From the NCBI GenBank assembly GCA_914767885.1, contig CAJZBQ010000038.1, positions 186,001 through 250,000 of the forward strand: 64,000 nt of DNA. Reading direction: 5' to 3'. A program made the position numbers and the translations under genes. Positions 45,601 through 54,700 of the stretch are shown piece after piece (within the stretch, counting starts at the first letter, position 1; each line of letters begins with the position of its first letter). The notes below the pieces were generated by a model. The model was not told the DNA's origin, made no database searches, and saw nothing but the letters and a program-made list of their open reading frames with translations. Origin of the DNA: Blepharisma stoltei (Eukaryota; Ciliophora; Heterotrichea; Heterotrichida; Blepharismidae).

Positions 45601-46029
45601 AGGGATAGTAAATATTTTTATATTTGGGCTAAATTTTTCATAATAGCCATTATGCATATAGAATTTTTCACAGTTTCCTTTATTTTCCCTTGTAAAAACT
45701 AGAGAACAATTTGTGAGATTTTTAGAGTTAAGATTGCACAAAGCATAGACATAGTTAAATTTTTGCAAAGAACTGATGCTTTCTGGAGAAATTTGATTAG
45801 GCAAGGAGTCTGTGCTATCTATATCTGTAAAAGATGATAAAATTTGATTTCTGCTTTTCATCTCAATTTCAGGATTACTTGAAGAACCTTGCGCCTGCAA
45901 TGATTTGGAAAGAATTTCTTTTTTTGGATAATTAGAAGTACTTTTCGAGCTTTCTTCTTCCTTCTTTTCATAAGTTTCGTCTTTCTTTTTATCCTCTTCA
46001 GACTTCTCTCTTCCCTTTATGCTACTCAT
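27665..46029 (-). CDS. RNF213/mysterin-like giant AAA+ RZ-finger protein, copy 1 (interrupted by IESs)
   Basis: ATG 46027-46029 to TAA 27665-27667. The coding frame is recovered by removing 14 IES-like elements and a 501-bp SINE-like insertion, leaving 13647 bases, exactly 4549 codons. Domains in order: acidic, Lys-rich N terminus; long helical region; P-loop SSHAGLGKTTHM (about 41400); P-loop MGETGCGKTS with Walker B LWVFFDEFN (38740, 38500); P-loop CGKPGSSKS with VIVFDEIG (37710, 37500); sensor-like DAPFLNRFEKHYLS (36560); RZ-type zinc finger with RCGGPTQQSLCPFCGRKIGG (about 30890-30990). Mysterin combines a dynein-like AAA core with ubiquitin ligase activity. I see no RING finger. It is a direct tandem duplicate of 48704-63956. 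Expression needs precise excision of all insertions. Confidence 0.88.
28946..29057. mobile_element. 112-bp IES in RNF213-like copy 1
   Basis: TA at 28946-28947 and 29058-29059, ends GCTCTTCC and ATGGAG. Removal gives the frame FLEAWKYKGI (Trp=TGA), matching FLEAWEAKGI of copy 2 with equal length. Confidence 0.85.
29609..30105. mobile_element. 497-bp family-B IES, TTA duplication
   Basis: TTA at 29609-29611 and 30106-30108, ends CTCCCCCTTTAAAT and AAAGGGGGAG. The joined sequence GAGTGAC-TTA-GTTCTAG matches GAGCCAC-TTA-ACTCAAG of copy 2 (near 51350). Confidence 0.92.
30149..30402. mobile_element. 254-bp family-A-like IES, TAA duplication
   Basis: TAA at 30149-30151 and 30403-30405, ends CTCCTCCTCCCTTAGTGAG and AAAGGGTGAG. 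The joined GATCTTCT-TAA-GCA equals copy 2 at that point. Confidence 0.92.
30521..30691. mobile_element. 171-bp family-A-like IES, TCA duplication
   Basis: TCA at 30521-30523 and 30692-30694, ends CTCCCCCTGCGAGCTAAC and GATGGGAAG. The joined AAAATGC-TCA-GCAAG aligns with AAAATGC-TGA-GCGAG of copy 2. There is no TA at the junction. Confidence 0.9.
31676..31859. mobile_element. 184-bp degenerate family-A IES, TCA duplication
   Basis: TCA at 31676-31678 and 31860-31862. Left end ACTCTGTAAGAGCGAGCAAG, right end TTACTCATAAAAGGGGAAA. Removal gives a segment equal in length to copy 2 (near 52490). Confidence 0.8.
32165..32537. mobile_element. 373-bp family-A IES (type copy), TAA duplication
   Basis: TAA at 32165-32167 and 32538-32540. 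The outer motif CTCCGTGAGTGAACAAAA recurs about 60 bp further in at the left end and forms an inverted pair at the right end. The joined TTC-TAA-GCTATCACC aligns with TCC-AAG-TTATCACT of copy 2. Nearly identical to 19471-19855 in reverse orientation. Confidence 0.95.
32655..32893. mobile_element. 239-bp family-A-like IES, TAA duplication
   Basis: TAA at 32655-32657 and 32894-32896, ends CTCCCCTAG and GAATGGAA. The inner GGGTAAAAGCCCACCCATC and CACGAACAAAAAATTTT echo family A. The joined ATT-TAA-GATATTTTTTC aligns with ATC-TAA-TATATTCTTTT of copy 2. Confidence 0.9.
33169..33669 (-). mobile_element. SINE-like insertion in RNF213-like copy 1
   Basis: A GC-richer block flanked by CTATTG at 33169-33174 and 33670-33675 (a diverged longer duplication, CTATTGATATTATA against CTATTGCTTTTATC). 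Removal of 501 bases (167 codons) joins NQIKAI to GNKEED and matches copy 2 spacing within one residue. It is related in reverse complement to 46440-46920 (shared CGATTGGCCAAG and GCCCTCT blocks). Confidence 0.7.
33994..34282. mobile_element. 289-bp degenerate family-A IES with ambiguous right boundary
   Basis: Left TAA at 33994-33996. Alignment to copy 2 puts the right edge before CAA (34283-34285), giving ENILLNIDSF. A TAAA repeat at 34271 would instead leave four extra codons (ENILLASTFNIDSF), also in frame. The right end CCGCTCTTAAAGGTGGAAG is a decayed family-A end. Confidence 0.75.
34588..34939. mobile_element. 352-bp family-A IES, TCA duplication
   Basis: TCA at 34588-34590 and 34940-34942, ends CTCCTCCCCTCCATAAGCG and GCTCACAGAGGAG. 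The left end has the inverted motif pair; the right end has two motifs separated by AAAAAATAGCGATTTTTCC. The joined segment is equal in length to copy 2 (near 53830). Confidence 0.92.
35745..35932. mobile_element. 188-bp IES with TAC ends and long C-tract
   Basis: TA at 35745-35746 and 35933-35934. The terminal inverted repeats are TACTGTGAGCACGG and TACATTCAGAGCAGG, continuing with ACCTGA and a C-rich run (35778-35805). Removal restores KLNTENPSLKKKFC, aligned with KLNSENSKSNKKFC of copy 2. Ends differ from the CTCCC class. Confidence 0.88.
38771..39225. mobile_element. 455-bp IES, CTCCC ends with a third internal motif, TAA duplication
   Basis: TAA at 38771-38773 and 39226-39228, ends CTCCCCCCGAT and ATTGGGGGGAG. 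The right end has an inverted pair CCTTGATCGA / TCGATCAAGG. The joined CTC-TAA-GGTAAATAAGG aligns with CTC-TAA-GATAAATAAGA of copy 2. It interrupts the frame just upstream of the GETGCGKTS P-loop. Confidence 0.95.
39629..40381. mobile_element. 753-bp family-B IES, TGA duplication
   Basis: TGA at 39629-39631 and 40382-40384, ends CTCCGCCCCCCCTTTAAAT and TTTAAAGGAGGGGAG. The joined TTC-TGA-AGATTTTTC aligns with TTC-TGA-AGATCTTTC of copy 2. It is the reverse-complement relative of 9272-10054 over most of its length. Confidence 0.95.
40415..40640. mobile_element. 226-bp composite hairpin MITE, TA duplication
   Basis: TA at 40415-40416 and 40641-40642. Ends are TAGTAATTGCCCGAGG and complement. 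Each end is itself a complete hairpin of the GCCCGAGGATGGCGC type found at 4682 and 13161. Between them is a second foldback with TGGCCCCACACCGG and CCCACGTGTGGG. Removal gives a 24-nt stretch equal in length to copy 2 (near 58628-58650). Confidence 0.9.
41877..42000. mobile_element. 124-bp IES, TAA duplication
   Basis: TAA at 41877-41879 and 42001-42003, ends ACTTCTC and AAGGGTGGAG. Removal restores ERNTYILGEKLNSQDKIIF on the minus strand. Confidence 0.85.
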
Positions 46030-46439
46030 ATTTTATATAAAGGCTGGATTCTACATATTTACTAAAGCTTTATTAAGATTTCTATACTTTTAGAAATAGA
46101 GTTTTTATTTATAAATCAATTTTATTATTATGGTCACCACTCCCAATAGAATTAATCTTTTTAATTTTTACAATTCTTCCAATTAATTCTTAAATTTTTT
46201 ATTTATAACTCCTATTTTTTCGTTGTATTTCTGATCATAATTATTAACGGGTACCACTCCCAAGTGAGCCATAAAATAAAGTATATAAAACTAATTTAAA
46301 GTATATATATTTTTGCTTTCTATTTGAGCTTTATTTTGCATTTCCAGCATAAATAAACTCAAATTATTTAACTTTATTTCAAAGTTCAGCATTCAGTTTA
46401 TTTGCGTCATTCATTAATTATTATAGAGAAGCTCCACTA

Positions 46440-46920
46440 ATGGCTGCTCACGTCACTTGCTTCGCACATCCCCTTGCTTGCCAGTCTGATTGCAATGCCT
46501 AAAGCTTGTGCTGCTCCCTCCAGATAAGGCTTGCACATGCTACTCGGAGGTAAAGACGCTGGGTCACCGTCCAGTACGTCGACGAGGTTGCCTTTTCTTA
46601 AAATTCAAAAACTGAATTCTCTGGTCAGGCTATAGGCCCAGATGAAACTTGTAGCCCAGGGCACAACTTCCGTATTGCGCTGGGAAAATGCCCGATTGGC
46701 CAAGCGAACGCCCTCTGGCCTTGCTGGGCGATTCCTTTCCAAACCAAGTTCCATCCTCTTCCTCAGGGTAAAAACTTTGCCATGAACGTAAGCCTGCAGT
46801 CGATCAGTTCGACATTTCGCTCTCCACTAGACAATTAAAACCCAGCGAATGCACATGCCGAACACTACTGCCTCCCCAAACTCTTTGTTTGGATACCGAT
46901 ATTAAGAGGGCACTTGGTTC
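46440..46920 (+). mobile_element. SINE-like repeat related to 33169-33669
   Basis: A GC-richer block sharing, in reverse complement, CGATTGGCCAAG, CTCTGGCCTT, ACTGGCAAGCAAG and TAAGAGGGC with the insertion in RNF213-like copy 1. Limits are approximate and no target duplication is clear. No coding capacity. Confidence 0.55.
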
Positions 46921-47217
46921 GTTACACTATATTTATGCATCAGTTTCTTTGTGTCAGGCTTCTTAGCAGCAAAAATCATCGTGCATAAATAGTCTCTTAT
47001 TGTGACTCTATTTAAAGATGCAGATAAAAGTGCATCTTATATTTATTAAATGCTAATTAAAACTGTGTATGCAAATATTAAATCTGGAGCACAGTTAAAA
47101 TGATAAGAGTAGTTCCCTTTCTTTGGGCTCAGTGAAGGGAAATTTAGGCTTTCTAGGTTTTTTTGCCTATAGAGACACTATCCTCTGGATCTGGGTAACA
47201 GAAGAAAGAGTGTTCTT

Positions 47218-47670
47218 TGGAGCTGATGGTGAATGAATGAATGAATTAATGGTTATCGCCCAACTAAGTGGACCAATTAAAAGATCTTCAAAAAAGTTCC
47301 AGAAATTTGTGAAAAATTCCCAAAAAATTTCTAAAAAGTAAATACAAGTAAATAAAAATAAGAGTAAAAGGTAAAAAGTAATTTTCACAAAAAAATCAAT
47401 GCACTACCTGCTTGCGCCTCCAATGCAGGCCATTGAAATTTTTGCCCTGTATCATGTGCTGTATTCATGCCATCACCCACTGCACCACGCTTTCATCTTC
47501 GCTTCAACTCCTGCAGTCCATGAATTCAGCACTGAAGAGACTACTGCTGACGCAAAATCTCCTCTCACACTGCAACTCCTTTCAGAATTGACAGGATAAG
47601 CACTTCCTAACTTTTGGCGCAAAAAGCGCCATTATGTGCGGGAAATGATTATGGAGCTGATGGTGAATGA
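47218..47670 (-). mobile_element. Retroposon-like insertion with 19-bp target duplication
   Basis: TGGAGCTGATGGTGAATGA occurs at 47218-47236 and 47652-47670. The 415-bp insert starts with a GAAT/TGAA simple repeat, which read on the minus strand would be a 3' tail. Near the other end is the small palindrome TTTGGCGCAAAAAGCGCC. Its family is not recognised. Confidence 0.65.
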
Positions 47671-48703
47671 TCTTCTAATTCATGCAACTGCCTATCTATT
47701 GTTCAGAGCGGAGCTCGCATCTCATGTAAAAGGATTCAGAATACAGAAGATTAAGCTATTTAAGGGTTATTTTACTAACTAAATCTGGAAAGCTAAGTGC
47801 TACTTGCAAATTTTCTACCTCTTTGCAAAGCTATTATCTTATATTTAATCTATAATCAAAGACCCTTCAGGATGGGATTCATCGGGCAGTAGGATTAAGT
47901 TTATTATGCTTGAATAAGATCAGATATATATTTAGCAGTAACATTTTTATTTTATTATTAGCACTTATATTAAGAAATTTACTATCAAAATAATAGGATA
48001 GTTATAAATATTAAATAGGCTCCTTTATGAGAATTATGATAAAAGTGCAAATTTTCTGTAGTTTATCCAAAATTTATTAATAACGCATATATTTTTTTGA
48101 ATAGCTCTGGAGTAATACCTAAAGAACTAAAGAAGCGATCTGAAAAAAATCGCAAATACTATTTTCATGGCAAGTTCATGATTGATTTGACGCACTGAAA
48201 CAAAAGATACATTCGTTAAATTTTATCTACACTTTCAGAAATCCATTTGACTTACCAGATTGTTCTTGCCTCTTTAGTTATTGTTTCTCAGCGATCTAAA
48301 TGGGTTCTCAAGCTATGTTGATTTATTTAATTATTTGCAAAAACTAACATAAGATCTTTATAAAAATTGTTTTAATTTGCAAAGAAACACCAGGTTATAG
48401 CATAGCAAATTAAGAATTTAATAAAATGAGATTTCAATATATGTTGTCAAAATTTTAACACTCAAACTCTTTCTCAGCTCTATTAATTATCATAGTCATC
48501 GTTTATTAGGCCATCTTGTAAAATTAGAAATATCGTGATAGTGAGCAATTCCTCCTTCCCTTCTTTCTACTTTTTAATAAAGAAAATATAAAGAGCCTGC
48601 ATAATCAAGGAGTTTAAGATATATTAAACTTTATAGATTATTTTCTTAATTTTTAAAAGAAATTAACCACTCAGCTTTCAATAAATTTCACTTAATATTA
48701 TTG

Positions 48704-51700
48704 TTAGTCTCTACCTTCATCCCAATTAATAGACTCACGCTGTCTTGGCACTCTCCTTCTGGCTGCAGCAGCCTGCCTTATCTGTGAAGTCTCTGTTCTG
48801 TTAGTAATAATATTATGATTTTTTGCATATAGGAATTCATATGCTCTTAATGAGTGAGAAATTTCGATTAAACTTGGAAAAACTTCACTTAGGCTATCAA
48901 TTTTCCATTGTTCGACACTGATGTCCCAAAAATCATATCTAGAAATATAAGTGCTAAGCTTATCACCTGGCTGCAAATCAGCAGTAGAATTTCGGATTAT
49001 AAACCTCATTAATGCGTCTTCTATTTGGAATTTAGTTGGATAAAACTGAGGACGCTGATCACACATATTGATTAGTTCTACGATAGAAGCTTCTACAAGG
49101 TTAGCCTTATCAACTTGCTTGTATTCGGGGTTTATAAAACCTTTTGTGAATGGGAAATATCTTGCTTCAACGATCTGATATAAAGAAATGACATATTCGA
49201 GCTTAATTTCTGAAATCCTTGTACTGTCCTTCAAATGAGTTGAAATCCCTGAGGAATTCAACTCCTTGCAGAAATCTCGAATTGAATAGTCATTTTTTCC
49301 TTTGGAATAACGAAGATAGCAAATTACGTAGTTAAAAGATGTATAAATATCCTTAAGCGCCATAGAGTAATTCATTCGTGCACTCCTTTCTAGTTCACTG
49401 ATATATCCTAATATGGTAGAGACGACTACCTGAATTTAAGGAACAATTTCCTCAACACCTGAAAGGCAAAGGAGAGTCAAGATATAAGTGCGGCATCCTT
49501 AATTTATTAGGGCAGAGTTTTTCTCATTCCGCAGGGTATGATATCTGGCAAATAGGATTTTCCTCATGATATAGAAGTTGGAAAGAGCCCAGTCAGCCAG
49601 CAATCATCCTCAAGATTAGGTTTCATCCCTATCGAGTTAGGGACTCTGGAAGCAGCAGGTGCTCTGTGTGAAACTTGCCCTAGAGCAAGCAAGGTATGAT
49701 TTAGTCTAAGGCTAGGCAATCGGTGTGCTTTTAGAGGGTGGATGAGCTTTAAAGGTGAAAATCCTCAGCCGATTTCAAATAGCACATCATTTAATTTAAT
49801 TTCTAGTTCACTGACTCCCTCCCTTTAAAATTGGATCAAAAATTGGTAATATTTGCATTTTTTGAGTACTTTAAACCCCTTTAAATTGGAACAAATTTGG
49901 TTTTCAATAGAAAAATTTTAAAATTAGCTTAGACTTAGTTTAATAGACAATATACTAGTGAAGTTATATTTAAACAGAATAGAATTAAAAGAAGAAGATA
50001 CTAGTTTTTAAAATTAGCTTTGACCTAATTTAGTAGATAAAATGCAATTAGAATGCTATTTAAACAGTTTTCACACTGAATTTTGTAAATTATTTCTTTA
50101 TAAAAATAAATTAAATTTAAAGCATTAAACTCAATTTATATTGTTTTAATTTTTATAAAATTATTTTATAGAGAAAAATTTAAATATTAATTTTTATATT
50201 ACCCCTCTTTTAAATTTTAAAAGGAGGAGTGAAAAATAATTCAATGCTATGCAAACTTTCTGCACCTAATGCTTTTTGAGGGATAATTTCTTTAATCTCT
50301 AATAAAAGCCCTGATTCTTCGCTTGTGGTGTTTAATAACTCAAATTGATATTGAATTAAATCAAGTCTAGTTGTATCAATCATTTTAGCCAAAAGCAGTT
50401 TTTTAGTCAACAATTTTTGCATCCTTTCAAAATCATATATAATTTCCCTACCTTTTCCATATATAGGATTGCTGAATGAGCAAACCCTGAGCAAATCACT
50501 ATCATCTATATGGAAAGATATTATATTTTGCTGTCTTAATTTTTGCAGCGGATATTCCGTTATCTTTTTTTGTTCTTCTCTATCCCTAGAGTTATTCGAA
50601 ATAATTGAATTTATTTGTGAGAGATACTTATTTTGAATTTCAGCTAACTCATTTAAGGCAGCAGCCATGTACATTCCAGCGCCTAAAGCTTTATTATCAA
50701 CAAGAAAATAAGAAAGTGGGCTTTTAATATCAAAATTAATTGGACTCAAATCTTTGCAGCCATAGTGAAGATTATCAATTCCTTTAGCTTCCCATGCTTC
50801 AAGAAACTTTTTAAATAGAGGCTGGAGCTCTGAATGGTTATTTATGGCTTCACCAATGGTAATATTTAATGCATCACTTCGAAGAATTTTATGATTGTAT
50901 ATATCTAGCAATTTATTTGTGAATTCTATTATTGGATAGAGAGATTCTATTTTCTCGATTTCCTCAGAGTTTTCTAAATAAATACTAATCAATCTAAACT
51001 CCTTTGCTGATTGGTTCAATAAAAACTGATTTCGCATATTTTCCAGTGATGGTTTGTCTTTTGTTCTGAATAATTCTATATAGGGATAATTTTTATCATT
51101 ATTTAAGCTGATAATTTCATTTACATAGTCTTTAAAAGAATATTGGATTTCATAATGATTTCTAAGAAGTGTTGAATATTCCAAAATAGAATTTTGTGGG
51201 TTGAGATTTGGGATAATCAATTTATTTTCAAATTGTATTTCAAAAACATCTCTCATATTAGAAGAAAGCGGATCAAAATCGCACTCAGATAGCAGCTCGT
51301 CCAAATTTGATATTATCTTATACTCTCATAAATGGCCTGAATTTGAGCCACTTAACTCAAGTAATTTTTCATAGTCTAATTTTACAGATCTTCTTAAGCA
51401 CCCATAGCCGGATTCTTGCAAGTGGGAAGGGTTTATTAATACTTCAAGAGTTGTGCTATCAATTGATCCTAATTGATTTAATGCAAAAATAACACTGCTT
51501 AAAACAAAATGCTGAGCGAGGTAGCTTGCTGGTTTTAGGTTTCTAACTGAGCTGATATCTCCTATTAGAGATCCAAAGAACTTTAAGCCTGCATCTGCTT
51601 CTCTACGATGTCTTATGACAGCATTCTTAATAAAATCATATGCTTCTCTATGATATAAATTTACATGCCCTTCTCTTTCTACCAGCTTATGACGTGTCCC

Positions 51701-54700
51701 TCCAATTTTTCTACCACAGAAAGGACACTCAGATTCCTGAGTTGGGCCTCCACATTTTGTTACAATATAAATATAATCACAATCGCTTGAACATTTGTAG
51801 GTGCTCCCTTTAGAATATTTTTTACTCCAAGTATCAGTTATAAAGGATTCGAAATTATCATAAATTTCTTGAGTATACTTATGCAATGGGTTAGGCTCTG
51901 CTCCAAAAATAAATCGGCTGTTAAATCTTTCAATTAAATTATCTATAGTTCCGTTTTCATTAAAGAAAAGAGAAGAAATTGGGTTTCTCCTTTGGCTATA
52001 TGACAACGCAACTGTAAAAATCCCAAGAATTGTTAAAATTCTATGTAAATCTAATTCTGATGTATTTACTTCGAGTCTCAGGTCAGAATTAACTGGAAAA
52101 TTATTGATATAGCAGAAAAATAGTTGATAAAATTCTTGACCTAAAGTAGTGCGAATTGCATCTTCTTTGAGATTAAACCAAATAATAATATTTTTGTTCA
52201 TTTCTTTTTCTTTTGAATAAATTGAAAAGATTTCATTTAAAAACGCAATTCCTAAAGCGAGCTTTTGTTCAGGACTCTCAATTTCGTTAAGAATTCTATC
52301 ATTTTCATTTTGGTCACCAACTTTATTCAAAATATTTCTTAGGCATTTTATGTTATTTTTATAGATTTCTGATATACGAGGAAAAACCAAAAATGATTCT
52401 AAATTTAACTTCATTTGTGGCTGTTTTTCTTCATCAAGTTCTTTTATACGGTTAATTCATATCAGATTAGGATACTCTTGTATGAAAGTACTTAGATCAC
52501 ATTTTGTAATCAATAATATTTTTTTAAGGCAATGCATTTTTAAAGTGTCGCCTATGTCTGACTCAGAAACAATTGTGCCTATATTATTAATTATTTCATT
52601 TTCTTTGTTAGAAATTATCATTTTTTTAGCAACCACAAAGCAATAAATATCGAGATAACTCTTTACCATAATCAAAGATACTAATTGTTTCACATTTGAG
52701 AAATTGATGTCTCTGTTTTTTGCAGTCCTCAAAAAATAATTAAAAATCTTTTCCTCCTCGCAGAGCTTTCTCCTATAATATTCATCTTCTTGATCATCTT
52801 GATCTCTATCTTTTACCAATGTTTCCAAGTTATCACTTAAAATTATACCGAATTTGCTACAAATTCTTTGGTTGGATAAAGCTCTCTCTATTTCTTCTAA
52901 ATAATTGTTGCTAATTAGCTCAAAATCAGCATTTGTATCATCTAATATATTCTTTTTTAGTTTTTCTATAGAATTTTTAATTTTTGATCTACTTGTAATT
53001 ATATTCATAATCTTTGTAGAGTATTGCCAAAATTCTTCATTTTCAAGTTCTTCAGCGATATTTGCTATATAGTGTGGTTTGTGGTTTACCAAAAGCTTAA
53101 GAAAAGAGCCCATGAATTTATAATACTCTGATGAGTTTCTATATCTGTTTTCAACAATTCTAAAAACTGTATTTGCAAACTCATCTGTGAATATCTCTGA
53201 AGTTCTTTCTATATTTATCTCTGGTGCTTGAAAAGAAAGATTTAACAGAATTTCCCATTTTCCATTATTTTTTGCAATTAATTTGCTAAATAACACCCAA
53301 AATTCAAGAAAGTCGAGACTATCAATAGAAGCACGCTCCTTTAATTCTATTTCAGTAAGTAAATAATACATTTTTTCCGCTTTGTTTGAATATTCCAAAA
53401 CATTGAATTCGTGGGAATTGAATAAATGAGGCTGCATGTTGCCTATCAGCATCTTATAGACTGAATTTAGAGCAGTTTTCCAAATTTTTTGGTTTTCATC
53501 TTTACCAGCCTCAAACGAGTCTATATCAATTAAAATATTTTCCAAAACGGGAGTCACGCTCACAGTTAACTCTGGTAGAACATCAATTGCATTGCATAAT
53601 AAAACGCCAAGCTCTGCGATTTGCATGAATGAAATTAATTTTTCCTCAAATAATTCATCATCATGGAAAACTATATTAAGCAAAATTAAAATCATTTTTT
53701 TATGGTCTAAACTCAACAAATTTTCTTTAAGATAAATGGAGACGAGGTCATTGAAATACAGATCTTGAAGCAGGAAATGTTCTCCATTGAAATCTATGGC
53801 TTTTTTATATATAGATTTTTTATTATATTTTTCATCAAATTTCTCAAAGGAAGTTTGAATAGGGTTTTTATTCATTTCAGAAATTTTATATAAGTTAAAA
53901 GCATCTTTAACAACTTTGTAGTCCATTCTTGAAAATGGAAAATAAAGTTCATATTCGTATTTTAGCAGATTTCCTTGGTTTAATCTTTGCAGTCCAATAT
54001 TATTGTCTACTGTCAAGCTCTTAAAAATATCAAGCCAGATCTGTTTTCTAAAATTATTAAATTGGGCGTAATAACTGCCAAAAGGCTGAACGTAGCTTAA
54101 AAGAGCACTTTTTTCCTCGAGGACATAAATAATCAGCTGTAGAGCGCTTTCTATTTCCATTCCAAGAACCTCTGAAATGGCCTCATGCAGGTTCGCAGAG
54201 TCATCAATAATCTTAGAGTTTAAAAAGATCTCTTCTTTCCAATCTTTCTTTATATTTATTATTTGCAGATATTTCCATATTTTTTCCTTAAAATAGCTAG
54301 AAATTTCAGGATCACTCCCAATAGTCTTAATTAAATCATTAAGATAGCTGCTAAATTTGTCTTCATTTTCTGCAGTGATCTCAATTTTAAACGAAAGCAC
54401 ACATTTCTCTGCCAAAAGTTCTATTTTCTTCTCAAAATTAAAAATATTATCGGCAAGAATTAATGATTTTGTATTTTTTGAGATTATTTCATCTGTAGCT
54501 TCAAATGAATCAGGATATAAACGATCAAACATTTTCATTTTCCATGATTCAAACAGCATAATATTTGAGTTGTATTTTATATTTCTCCTTATACGAATCA
54601 ATATACAGAATTTCTTATTTGATTTAGAATTTTCTGAATTTAATTTATCAATCAAAAATTTCACAAGTGGTAGATGGTTGCACTCTTCTCCAAAATCAAC

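Larger units (their letters stand above)
46030..48703. other. Intergenic region between the two RNF213-like copies
   Basis: No gene was recognised in 2.7 kb. It holds two GC-richer retroposon-like insertions (46440-46920 and 47237-47651) in A+T-rich sequence. The 66-residue ORF at 47399-47599 lies wholly inside the second and has no recognisable motif. Confidence 0.55.

Noticed and set aside
47399-47599. 66-residue GC-rich ORF
   Set aside because: It is fully inside a retroposon-like insertion with target duplication and has no recognisable domain.
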